From Hyphobacterium sp. CCMP332 (GTDB lineage: Bacteria > Bacteroidota > Bacteroidia > Cytophagales > CCMP332), in NCBI GenBank assembly GCA_014323545.1, contig CP058647.1, forward strand, positions 186,001 through 250,000: DNA of 64,000 nt, read 5' to 3'. The position numbers were made by a program, and so were the translations under genes. A model generated the notes under the pieces. It saw only the letters and a program-made list of their open reading frames with translations. It did no database searches and was not told the DNA's origin. Positions within the stretch are counted from its first letter, which is position 1, and every line of letters starts with the position of its first letter. Below, one piece after another: positions 10,251 to 17,587 of the stretch.

Positions 10251-11850
10251 AAATCAGAATTTTGAAGTTATTAGAAAATAGATTGGTATGTATTTGAAGT
10301 ATATATAAACCCTTCCGGTAGGAATTTAGATTAATAGCCAGGCTTATTGTACCAGTTCCGGTTGCATGATATATTTCCTTCCCTTCCATTGCCGCAAATA
10401 ATTTTAAACTCCAATAGGTAAATGTGTCTTCAGATAAAATATTTACCCAATCACTGCTGGGGTTTGGATAAATAGAGACGTGATTCATTTCGTGATTTTC
10501 ATTCCAATTTTCAATGCCGGAAATTAGAGGGGAGGTACAACCTTGTCCTACCACATCGAACAATTTCTTAATCGTATCCGCTTTGTTAAGTAATTGGGTT
10601 ACGCTGGAATAAGCAATTGGCGAAATGGTATCTAGTGCCGGAAAAACAACCAGGTCAAAACACTCGGATTCATTTGGCGAAAGACTGAAGGGTCCAATAC
10701 TGCCTAAAGCTCTTTTATCATATCCCGGTCCGCTTTCCTGATTTACACCATTATTAAAAAGAAATTTGGTATAAGTCGTATTAATTGTATCTGTTCCATT
10801 TCCAGTCTGGCTTATTTTATTTCCATTTTTCCATAGCCCATGCAGATAATTGTTGGCTTCTATGGGATTTTGAGGATTGCCATTTATGGAATTGATACTG
10901 TTATTATACCCTATAAAAGAATTGAAATTATTAATTAAGAGCATCAAACCCTGAGCGGGAATGAAATTGCCATAGTCGTTATCTGAATTATCAGCATTGT
11001 AAGCATAAAACACATTTAGTGCACTGTCGCAGCCAATATAATCATCGCTTCCTCCTCCTATATCAAAGTCAAACCAGAGACCGAAGTAAACATCCTTGTA
11101 CTTAATTTGACTTCTATTTTTTAAAACTACATTGAGAAAAACACAGTCTTTAAAAGCATCATACTCATCCTCCAGTACATAGGCATAGGTCCTGATTTCT
11201 ATATTAAGTCCGGGCACAGATGGATTAAGACCTGTTCTATTACCCGAAATATCATTATTGAGGAAATATAAATTTTCTGTTCCAAGTGCTAATGGGAAAT
11301 CGCCATTTTGAATAGATTCGTAATTTCCATTATTATTTAAGTCGAAAAATGGTGCTAATTTTTTTGACATCCCTGAATTGACATTCCCATTTCCCGGCCA
11401 GTTTATAATTGAGGAGGGAATGACATAACCGGGCATTCCAAAATTTTGATTGAAATCAATTACCGTACTTTTTGAAATTTTAAAAATGCCATTCCTGCTT
11501 TGATCATTATAAGGTGGGTTTCTTGCAGGACCTGCAAAAAAGCAGTCAAAACTATTTGGATAGGTTTTAAAGGAACTGTGTAAAGCATTCGTTGAAGAAT
11601 CAATCCCCGTCAACCAATAGGATGACGCAAATATGGTTGAATTACCAGATCCTTTTGGGAATTCAAATCCGGTCTCCAGACTGTTGAGATTAGTAGAAAA
11701 GAGATAAGCTTTTGAATCGAATTTCGCAATGACATTATCCAATTCAAGTCGATCAGAAATATTCTGTCCATTGGATCGACAAAATACAATTGCTAATAAC
11801 AAGCCAATAAAAATTGATTTTTTGAAAATGAATGTGGAAAAATCAATCAC
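10243..11850 (-). CDS. T9SS type A cargo protein (535 aa)
   Basis: A secreted protein with an N-terminal signal sequence (about residues 10-28, ending CRSNGQ) and a T9SS type A sorting domain at about 458-535 (VSIYPNPSSDW ... GLYILQIH). The central part, about 430 residues, is rich in Asn, Gly and aromatic residues and has no enzyme motif I recognise. The only plausible start is a GTG (11850-11848). It overlaps the upstream gene's stop by 8 bp, and its own stop overlaps the RHS start by 8 bp, so the three genes form one coupled unit. It is expected on the cell surface or outside the cell and may act together with the RHS protein; that link is inference. Confidence 0.85.
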   Translation of the reverse strand: MIDFSTFIFKKSIFIGLLLAIVFCRSNGQNISDRLELDNVIAKFDSKAYLFSTNLNSLETGFEFPKGSGNSTIFASSYWLTGIDSSTNALHSSFKTYPNSFDCFFAGPARNPPYNDQSRNGIFKISKSTVIDFNQNFGMPGYVIPSSIINWPGNGNVNSGMSKKLAPFFDLNNNGNYESIQNGDFPLALGTENLYFLNNDISGNRTGLNPSVPGLNIEIRTYAYVLEDEYDAFKDCVFLNVVLKNRSQIKYKDVYFGLWFDFDIGGGSDDYIGCDSALNVFYAYNADNSDNDYGNFIPAQGLMLLINNFNSFIGYNNSINSINGNPQNPIEANNYLHGLWKNGNKISQTGNGTDTINTTYTKFLFNNGVNQESGPGYDKRALGSIGPFSLSPNESECFDLVVFPALDTISPIAYSSVTQLLNKADTIKKLFDVVGQGCTSPLISGIENWNENHEMNHVSIYPNPSSDWVNILSEDTFTYWSLKLFAAMEGKEIYHATGTGTISLAINLNSYRKGLYILQIHTNLFSNNFKILIYE

Positions 11851-13069
11851 GTTTTAAGATTAATTTTGTATTAAAAAAATGCACACCACATTCTTCCTCT
11901 GCCTTCAAAATATAAATTCCATCGCGAAGGTCATTTGGAAATTGAAAGCTGCCATTAAGATTCGCGACTACTCTTTTAAATATTGTTTTGCCTTGTAAGT
12001 TTATTAATGATATTTCAAAGGAACCGGATGTTAAAGAAGAGTGAATTTCACATGATCCATTATTAGGGTTAGGGTAAACATTGAATTTTTGTCTTTTAGT
12101 TTCAGAGTCAATTGACGTTAAGATTGGAGCCGTGATTTTGTACATTCTGTTCCTTATAGAAAAATAAACGGTACCTGAAGAATTGGCATCTGCCTTTACA
12201 TATAAGCCGCTTCCAACATTCCAGCCCATTGTAGAATCAAAAATGACAAGACTTGAACCATCGTATACCATCAAATAATTTGTATCCATAACCACATATT
12301 TATTATTGGGAAGTGAGGTAAATCCTGATGTGGAGTGAAAGTGACTTATGGATACACCATGACTCGAGAAATATTCTATGTTCAGGACCGTATTATTCTC
12401 TACTTCTACAATACCATCGACATAATGCATGAAAATTTTATTCCCAATGCTGTTGTCATAACCCAGGATAAAATTTGCACCTACAATATCAGAGCTGGCA
12501 ATGCTTGTGACAGTATTTGTAGATTTATTATAATAGCCTAAAGAATCTACTGAGACGAACCCGTTGTACCCAAACAAATACAAATCAGGATTAATTTCCA
12601 ACATCGGGGCGCTGTAACAGCTCTGGGTGTTTGACAAAGGCAATACTGTAATGCCATTTGAATCCAAAATAGCGTAGGAATCTCCAAGTCCGTTTTCTGT
12701 TAATATTCTTCCATCAGACAATTGAATCATAGTTACCGGAAATGGAATGAAATAAGATGAGTCACCAGGGAAAGTATAAGATCCATTGGAAGTCCACGAA
12801 GTAATTCCGTGGTTGTCTGCTGAAAAGAGTATGTTTCCAAAGCGTCCTTTGGATGCCGGCCGATTCGTATTGGATACCTGCTGAATTAAAACGGAATCAT
12901 CGTAAATGTAAATCCCGGAACTGTTAGAGAGCACGATATGATCATTGTCATCAATAAAAAAATCATAATTCGAACTGAAATTATAAGTCCAGGAGCTGAT
13001 ATTCAACCCTTGCCCAAATGATACTGAAAATGCAATTAGACTTAACAGAATAGAACCTAAAACCTTCAT
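11843..13069 (-). CDS. T9SS type A cargo protein with propeller-like repeats (408 aa)
   Basis: A signal peptide (MKVLGSILLSLIAFSVSFGQ) is followed by repeated short strands (for example 'IYIYDDSVLIQQ', 'MVYDGSSLVIFD') that suggest a beta-propeller fold. A T9SS type A sorting domain ends the protein at about residues 329-408 (FNVYPNPNNGSCEI ... GIYILKAE). It is exported through the outer membrane. It lies 7 bp after the tail-fibre-like gene and overlaps the next T9SS gene by 8 bp. No catalytic residues are evident; binding or adhesion is the likely role. Confidence 0.85.
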   Translation of the reverse strand: MKVLGSILLSLIAFSVSFGQGLNISSWTYNFSSNYDFFIDDNDHIVLSNSSGIYIYDDSVLIQQVSNTNRPASKGRFGNILFSADNHGITSWTSNGSYTFPGDSSYFIPFPVTMIQLSDGRILTENGLGDSYAILDSNGITVLPLSNTQSCYSAPMLEINPDLYLFGYNGFVSVDSLGYYNKSTNTVTSIASSDIVGANFILGYDNSIGNKIFMHYVDGIVEVENNTVLNIEYFSSHGVSISHFHSTSGFTSLPNNKYVVMDTNYLMVYDGSSLVIFDSTMGWNVGSGLYVKADANSSGTVYFSIRNRMYKITAPILTSIDSETKRQKFNVYPNPNNGSCEIHSSLTSGSFEISLINLQGKTIFKRVVANLNGSFQFPNDLRDGIYILKAEEECGVHFFNTKLILKRD

Positions 13070-13076
13070 GACACAC

Positions 13077-14069
13077 TTATTTTAATTTGGTTTTTAACAT
13101 TTCATTTTCTTTGTTAAGTGCGATAACATGAAGTGTCAACTCCTCTATTTTTTTAAGCAGCAAGGCATCCATTTTAACCATATCGTATCCATTTTTAATT
13201 ACATCCTCTTCATTCGGAATTTCAGGGAGGTGGCCATGGTCGGAAATGAAGGTTTCAAGTTCGGACAGCCCCAGTAAATCATAATCTGTATTAAAAACCT
13301 GATCGTTCCATTCACTCACATGATCCACCACCACTTCCTGAAATACGCCGGTGCCTTGTACAATTAATTTATTATTTGGGTCTGATTGAGCGTTGTATAT
13401 AGTCGCCGGGTCGCCAATCAGCACCTGATTTTCAAAAAAGGCTTCGTTTTGTGATTTGAGAATTCCCTTTAGTGTAGAAGGGCCATTAACGATCAGGTCA
13501 TTCGGAGCCGTACTTGCATTCAAGCCAATCCTCACCGTTCCATAAACGTTGAGGTCGTATTCCGCTCCGGAAACTGGCATTCCAAAATTGGCTTCATTGC
13601 CGGAGTATTTTACCTTATGCGTGCCGTCTTTGATAAAACCAAGGATGCCTTCGTCGTTTTCCAAATCCCAAACATGCTGCTGAGCCGTATATTCCATGTA
13701 AGAAATCCCTGCGGGGCCACCGCTTCTTTGTTCTCCCCCACCCGTATTGCCGGCACCATTATCATCGATGGTTCTGTGATCCAAACGAATAGTCGGTATT
13801 GGAGCGATAAATTCGGGGTTTTCCTCATCTTCATATCCAATTATGTGCAATTGTTTTTGAGGCAAGTAAGGGGTTTGAGCCTGTTGATTGATATTGGTAG
13901 CAGGAACATCCAACTCGGTGGAATAAAAACCTATGCCCACATTTCCAACCGTTGCCATGGCACCTCCATCTTCACTTTGAATGTTAAAATCAAATTTCGA
14001 GTGCCAGGTTTGTGCCGAAAGGGTTGCGACGAATAAAACGATCAGGCCAAAAGATAATAGCGCTTTCAT
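13077..14069 (-). CDS. Secreted tail-fibre-like protein with C-terminal coiled coil
   Basis: The ATG at 14069 gives a clean signal peptide (MKALLSFGLIVLFVATLSAQ, 330 aa in all); a TTG two codons upstream is less likely. The middle is made of short Gly/Asn-rich strands like phage tail-fibre and repeat adhesin proteins. The C-terminus (W..QVFN.DY.L..L.ELE.FI..HGHLPEIP...V..NGYDMVKMDALLLKKIEELTLHVI) is a well-known Bacteroidota module that ends in a helical coiled coil, related in layout to tail-fibre chaperone ends. No T9SS domain is seen. It is the first gene of the RHS operon. I found no consensus TAnnTTTG promoter box in the 193 bp upstream. Confidence 0.8.
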   Translation of the reverse strand: MKALLSFGLIVLFVATLSAQTWHSKFDFNIQSEDGGAMATVGNVGIGFYSTELDVPATNINQQAQTPYLPQKQLHIIGYEDEENPEFIAPIPTIRLDHRTIDDNGAGNTGGGEQRSGGPAGISYMEYTAQQHVWDLENDEGILGFIKDGTHKVKYSGNEANFGMPVSGAEYDLNVYGTVRIGLNASTAPNDLIVNGPSTLKGILKSQNEAFFENQVLIGDPATIYNAQSDPNNKLIVQGTGVFQEVVVDHVSEWNDQVFNTDYDLLGLSELETFISDHGHLPEIPNEEDVIKNGYDMVKMDALLLKKIEELTLHVIALNKENEMLKTKLK

Positions 14070-14262
14070 AAGCAATGTAATTATTGATGAATATCGCTAA
14101 GCTATAAAAGAGGGCTATTCGGAAAATGACTATTTAGTGTAAGGGTAATTTGAAAGTGTAAAAGCCAAGAATCTAAAAACTAAGCAAGCAGGGCAATTCT
14201 AATTATTATCACTAATAAAAATTATATAACAGCAATCACTCCCATTAAAAAATCAAGAATTC

Positions 14263-15309
14263 TTAATTGTAAACAGTGCTAATCTTACTGGAAATGATAA
14301 GTTCCGTTAATTTCTCTGTAAAAATTATAGCCCCTGCACCATTGAGATGGCCGCGGTCAATGATGTATTTGGCTTGATAGAAATAAGGATATGATTCGCG
14401 GTCAGCCATTTGTAAAATGTTTTTTTCCGGCAGACAATTTATAAATGGCAGGGTCTGCTGATAATCCTTTAATGTAAGACGGGGTGGAATTAAAAACAGC
14501 AAATGGCAGTTTTTCTTCTCTGCTTTTTCAATCAGCGTTTGTAGTTTTTTTTGCAATACTTCATTGCAGCGGGTATTCTTTAACAATGCATTTACTTTCC
14601 CCGAAGCGCGATAGCGCCTTTCAATTTCCAGACTGTCGGAAAGGCGTTTTTCCCTGATTTTGTTATGGAAATCATTTGGATGTCTTTTTTTTATCTGATC
14701 ATCAATACTCACAAAACCGGTAGTTGTCCTCGAATCGCCCAGCTTGGTTGTTTTTTGTTTTTGAAACAATTTGGGATAAGAAGACAAACGGTAAATAAAA
14801 CTAATACTGTATTTTATTAGCAGTTTGGTCTTTTCAGGCAAAGGCAAATTTGAATTAATGATAAAATTTAAGGCATAATAATAATATGGGAAATTGTTCC
14901 AATAGCTGGCCTTATGGGAAAATATATTTCTTGAATAAAGATTATTAAAAGACTGCAGTTCGATAATTATAAGATCCAGTTCTGAATCCTTCACATCCTT
15001 TTCAAGGAATTTTTCAAGAAGGAAATAAGACTCCGGATTAAAAGTTCCCGGCAGTGAAAAATTGTAAGATGCGCTTTTATAATCGGCCATTAACCGATCA
15101 TAAACTTCCGGAGATATATGATGATAAATACGGCTAGATCCAAAAAAAAGGGTATTGATGTCTTTTGTCTTTTTCAGTGCCTTGTAAGTCTGAAGTTTTT
15201 TATTGAATTCTTCATTTTCCAAAGCATAGGGAATGGTATTCCTTACAGCAATAGACAAAAGCAAAAGAACAAAGAGAAATAAGAGAAACTTTTGTAAGAA
15301 TGCAATCAT
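14263..15309 (-). CDS. Membrane-anchored SGNH-hydrolase-like protein
   Basis: A 348-residue protein with one N-terminal membrane helix (residues 4-22) and a periplasmic domain. It has the GSSR block at 57-60 (the nucleophile block of DltD/AlgX-like SGNH proteins) and a C-terminal D-R-G-H-L-N block at about 318-323 that supplies the Asp and His. Such proteins move acyl groups onto polysaccharides, usually with an MBOAT acyltransferase. Here no MBOAT neighbour exists; the gene sits alone between the RHS operon and a tRNA. It has the same layout as the MBOAT partner at 60963-61922. The substrate is unknown. Confidence 0.7.
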   Translation of the reverse strand: MIAFLQKFLLFLFVLLLLSIAVRNTIPYALENEEFNKKLQTYKALKKTKDINTLFFGSSRIYHHISPEVYDRLMADYKSASYNFSLPGTFNPESYFLLEKFLEKDVKDSELDLIIIELQSFNNLYSRNIFSHKASYWNNFPYYYYALNFIINSNLPLPEKTKLLIKYSISFIYRLSSYPKLFQKQKTTKLGDSRTTTGFVSIDDQIKKRHPNDFHNKIREKRLSDSLEIERRYRASGKVNALLKNTRCNEVLQKKLQTLIEKAEKKNCHLLFLIPPRLTLKDYQQTLPFINCLPEKNILQMADRESYPYFYQAKYIIDRGHLNGAGAIIFTEKLTELIISSKISTVYN

Positions 15310-15418
15310 TGATTCAAAGAAAAATAAATTGGGTGGATTATTATTCTTTTGATTGGAAATTTAAATCTAATAAAGGCGATCTCGCTCCAGCCTACAATAG
15401 ATATTATATAATTGGAAT

Positions 15419-15449
15419 AAAAAAACCTCAACAAAATATAGTGCTGAGG
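15419..15449 (-). terminator. Terminator hairpin, copy A (second hairpin)
   Basis: On the minus strand CCTCA...TGAGG forms a stem and is followed by TTTTTTT. It duplicates the hairpin at 15680-15710 and lies about 110 bp upstream of the SGNH-like gene. Confidence 0.5.
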
Positions 15450-15451
15450 TT

Positions 15452-15492
15452 AAAAAAAGCCCTGAAGTAGAGCTTACAGTTCAATTCAGGGC
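15452..15492 (-). terminator. Terminator hairpin, copy A (first hairpin)
   Basis: On the minus strand GCCCTGAA...TTCAGGGC is a perfect 8-bp stem followed by seven T. It duplicates the tRNA terminator at 15713-15752; the loop differs at three bases while the stem is unchanged. Confidence 0.55.
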
Positions 15493-15510
15493 GCTTCGCG
15501 TGATCCGGCC

Positions 15511-15629
15511 TTAAAGGACTTCGCCTTTATAGCAGGCTGGGGCTCCCCGATACTCGCTATACTCGATCGGGATAAAATCCCAGATGCTTGTTCCTCGAAC
15601 GGGACCTTGCTTTTTAATCGCCGTAATGA
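15511..15629. other. Spacer between the repeats with palindromes and tRNA-like pieces
   Basis: No gene is seen. The stretch has a perfect short hairpin (taaagg-acttcg-ccttta, 15512-15529), a second one (cccgat...atcggg, 15546-15571), and pieces like the T-arm of the tRNA (gctggggctc, then ctcgaacgggacc). An inverted 10-mer aggctggggc (15534-15543) / gccccagcct (15645-15654) links it to copy B. It looks like a decayed tRNA-Lys 3' half split by small palindromic insertions. Confidence 0.4.
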
Positions 15630-15679
15630 AATAAAGGCGATCTCGCCCCAGCCTACAATAGATATTATATAATTGGAAT

Positions 15680-15710
15680 AAAAAAGCCTCAACAAAATAT
15701 AGTGCTGAGG
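15680..15710 (-). terminator. Second terminator after tRNA-Lys
   Basis: CCTCAGCA...TGTTGAGG on the minus strand, followed by CTTTTTT. It is a back-up hairpin in tandem with 15713-15752. Confidence 0.6.
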
Positions 15711-15712
15711 TT

Positions 15713-15752
15713 AAAAAAGCCCTGAAGTAGAACCTACGGTTCAATTCAGGGC
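15713..15752 (-). terminator. First terminator after tRNA-Lys
   Basis: GCCCTGAA...TTCAGGGC on the minus strand, a perfect 8-bp stem with TTTTTT directly after it, starting 9 bp past the tRNA 3' end. A canonical intrinsic terminator. Confidence 0.8.
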
Positions 15753-15760
15753 GCTTCGCG

Positions 15761-15833
15761 TGATCCGGCTGGGGCTCGAACCCAGGACCCACGCCTTAAA
15801 AGGGCGTTGCTCTACCAACTGAGCTACCGAATC
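15761..15833 (-). tRNA. tRNA-Lys, anticodon UUU
   Basis: The minus strand folds into a full cloverleaf of 73 nt. The acceptor is GATTCGG/CCGGATC, the D-arm GCTC/GAGC, the anticodon stem ACGCC/GGCGT with loop CTTTTAA (anticodon TTT), the T-arm CTGGG-TTCGAGC-CCCAG, and the discriminator is A. The CCA end is not encoded (CGC follows). A consensus promoter lies upstream and two intrinsic terminators follow. Confidence 0.95.
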
Positions 15834-15841
15834 ATATCAAT

Positions 15842-15871
15842 AAAAAAAGGAGGTTTATTATCTTTGCCTCC
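15842..15871 (-). promoter_or_regulatory. Terminator-like hairpin in the tRNA leader
   Basis: On the minus strand GGAGG-CAAAGATAATAAA-CCTCC is followed by seven T. It lies between the predicted tRNA promoter and the tRNA 5' end, so it would be in the leader transcript. It could attenuate, guide leader processing, or block minus-strand read-through. On the plus strand the same loop holds the -7 box of the BatE-like gene. Confidence 0.4.
15859..15866 (+). promoter_or_regulatory. Candidate -7 box for the BatE-like gene
   Basis: TATCTTTG matches the Bacteroidota TAnnTTTG box and lies 44 bp before the ATG. No TTG is seen at the right distance upstream, so the call is tentative. Confidence 0.4.
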
Positions 15872-15886
15872 TGCAAAATCAGGGTG

Positions 15887-15916
15887 CAAATTTAGACAGT
15901 CAGAATTAAAATGCAA
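15887..15916 (-). promoter_or_regulatory. Consensus promoter of tRNA-Lys
   Basis: On the minus strand TTG (15916-15914) is followed by 19 bp and TAAATTTG (15894-15887), an exact fit to TTG-N17-23-TAnnTTTG. Its -33 box lies inside the first codons of the divergent BatE-like gene. Transcription would start about 45 bp before the tRNA. Confidence 0.7.
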
Positions 15917-16633
15917 AGACATTATATTTTTTATTCTTTATCGCTTTTAAACTTCTATTTTTTATTCGCTGTAATGCCCTCAGAGGCATCGTCTATTGAA
16001 CATGCAGACTCGCTTTTTGTTCAAAAAAAATATACACAAGCTTTTAATATTTACGATTCACTTTACAATGATGCGGGCTATCAGTCCGAACAAATGCTGT
16101 TAAAAATGGCATTCATCAAAGAAGGGCTAAATGATTATACCAATGCCATTTATTATCTCAACCAATATTATGAGCTGAGCTACGATGAAAAAACCATCGA
16201 CAAGATCTCCGATCTGGCAGAGGCGCATAAATTAAAAGGCTATAAATACGATGACCTGCGATTTTTTGAGTCGCTCTTTAATCGCTACAAATCCGAAATC
16301 ATGTGGATTGTATTGGCTTTGGCCATGCTCTTTGCTTCGATTTCCCTCATCAAATACTTCAATAATAAAAAACCTTCCATTACATCCTTGGTAATGGTGG
16401 CTTTGTTGGTAATTTGTGGTTTATTAATTAACCTTCTTCCGGATTTCCGGCAAAATGGAATACTTACTGAAAATGCTTTGATTTATTCGCTGCCGAGTTC
16501 AGGAAGCGAAGTGCTGGAAACAGCTGAAAAGGGAAGGCGTGTAAGAATACTCGATGAAATGGGGGTATGGAAGGTTATTGCCTATGATGAAAAGCAAGGC
16601 TATGTGAAATCAAATCTGGTAAGAAAATTCTGA
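15911..16633 (+). CDS. BatE-like TPR and SH3 membrane protein
   Basis: A 240-residue protein with a signal peptide (residues 1-26), TPR-like helices at about 28-115 (ADSLFVQKKYTQAFNIYDSLY; YTNAIYYLNQYYEL), two membrane helices (about 128-150 and 156-174) and a C-terminal SH3-like domain at about 180-240 (VRILDEMGVWKVIAYDEKQGYV). This is the layout of BatE from the Bacteroides aerotolerance operon; no other bat genes are near, so the name is by layout only. It is the sole plus-strand gene and diverges from tRNA-Lys. Its TGA directly abuts the stop of the convergent SDR gene. Confidence 0.8.
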   Translation: MQRHYIFYSLSLLNFYFLFAVMPSEASSIEHADSLFVQKKYTQAFNIYDSLYNDAGYQSEQMLLKMAFIKEGLNDYTNAIYYLNQYYELSYDEKTIDKISDLAEAHKLKGYKYDDLRFFESLFNRYKSEIMWIVLALAMLFASISLIKYFNNKKPSITSLVMVALLVICGLLINLLPDFRQNGILTENALIYSLPSSGSEVLETAEKGRRVRILDEMGVWKVIAYDEKQGYVKSNLVRKF

Positions 16634-17449
16634 TCACTTGAAAGGGGAATCTTTTTCCTTGGCTATGGCATTGTAAACAAGCTTATCCATAAATCCTGGA
16701 AACCACTTGTTCATAAAAACGGTTAATTTGCCCTGCGCGGTCAGGGTAAGGTATTTCTTTTTCTTTATAATGGCTTTTAAAATATGTTTTGCCACGGTTT
16801 CGGCCGACATCAATTTGGATTCATCAAAGGGTGTTTCACCTTGCTGTTTGCCTTCTGAGTTTAAGGCCGTATTTCTTATGTTCGACTCAGTATAGCCCGG
16901 ACAGGCAATTAAAACATGAACTTTGCTTTTGTACAACTCGGTTCTCAGCGACTCCAAAAATCCCTGCATGGCAAATTTGGAAGCCGAATAGCCGGTTCTG
17001 CCGGGCAAGCCTCTATAACCCGCAATAGAAGATACCCCGACGACAAATCCATCGTTTTTTATTATTTCATCGATACAGACTTTGGTCGCGTAAACCGTTC
17101 CAAAAAAGTTGATCTGCATAAGTCTTTCAATGACTTCCACTTCGGTTTTGGAAAACAATGCTCTCATGCTTATTCCGGCATTATTAATTAGGCCATCTAT
17201 TCTTCCAAAAACCTTCATGCAGGCCTCAAACATCTTTTCATTATCTTCAAATTGGCTGACGTCACAAGCAAGTCCATTTGCTGAAATATCTTTAGCGATC
17301 AAATCAGCAATCGCTTCCTCCAGTTTTTCAGGATTTCTACCCGTGATAAATACAGAGTATCCGTTTTTACCAAATACCTCCGCACAACCCTTCCCTATTC
17401 CCGAAGAAGCACCAGTTATAATGACAACAGGATTTCCATTTTCTGACAT
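16634..17449 (-). CDS. SDR family oxidoreductase
   Basis: A 271-residue classical short-chain dehydrogenase/reductase. It has the NAD(P) motif GASSGIG (13-19), NNAG (88-91), Ser139/Ser140 and the YSASK pair (Y153, K157). The family reduces ketones or oxidises alcohols with NAD(P)(H); the substrate is not evident. The C-terminal tail (about 235-271) has a hydrophobic patch seen in DltE/YqjQ-like members. The start ATG lies 5 bp after a consensus -7 box, so the mRNA may have little or no leader. Its stop touches the stop of the convergent BatE-like gene. Confidence 0.9.
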   Translation of the reverse strand: MSENGNPVVIITGASSGIGKGCAEVFGKNGYSVFITGRNPEKLEEAIADLIAKDISANGLACDVSQFEDNEKMFEACMKVFGRIDGLINNAGISMRALFSKTEVEVIERLMQINFFGTVYATKVCIDEIIKNDGFVVGVSSIAGYRGLPGRTGYSASKFAMQGFLESLRTELYKSKVHVLIACPGYTESNIRNTALNSEGKQQGETPFDESKLMSAETVAKHILKAIIKKKKYLTLTAQGKLTVFMNKWFPGFMDKLVYNAIAKEKDSPFK

Positions 17450-17453
17450 ATAT

Positions 17454-17483
17454 CAAATATAATTATTCCCTGCATGCAAACAA
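17454..17483 (-). promoter_or_regulatory. Consensus promoter of the SDR gene
   Basis: On the minus strand TTG (17483-17481), 19 bp spacer, TATATTTG (17461-17454). It is an exact match to the Bacteroidota consensus. The ATG follows only 4 bp after the box, so the transcript should start at or beside the start codon. Nothing else is seen in the rest of the 138-bp gap up to 17587. Confidence 0.65.
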
Positions 17484-17587
17484 TAAAGAGCGGACCTAGC
17501 TTTTGGTTTGTCTTGAACTATAATCAACTGGTTAAAATGCATATTTTAAATGATGAATTAATAGGATTTAAAAGGGAAATATCTTTT

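Larger units (their letters stand above)
15369..15509. repeat. Direct repeat copy A: duplicated tRNA-Lys tail and terminators
   Basis: About 141 bp that match 15630-15769 with about five substitutions and one 1-bp indel. It ends with tgatccggc, the last nine bases of the tRNA-Lys gene as read on the plus strand, and contains both terminator hairpins. It has no tRNA body attached. Confidence 0.85.
15630..15769. repeat. Direct repeat copy B: tRNA-Lys tail and terminators
   Basis: The copy attached to the intact tRNA-Lys gene. It includes the last nine tRNA bases (15761-15769) and the two downstream terminators. Offset from copy A is 260-261 bp. Confidence 0.85.

Noticed and set aside
13617-14036. 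Long plus-strand frame opposite the tail-fibre-like gene
   Set aside because: It is antisense to a protein with signal peptide and a known C-terminal module, and its own translation shows no family features.
15511-15792. Open frame of 93 codons on the minus strand over the tRNA and its repeats
   Set aside because: It runs through the tRNA, the terminators and the repeat and codes for nothing recognisable; it is a chance frame.
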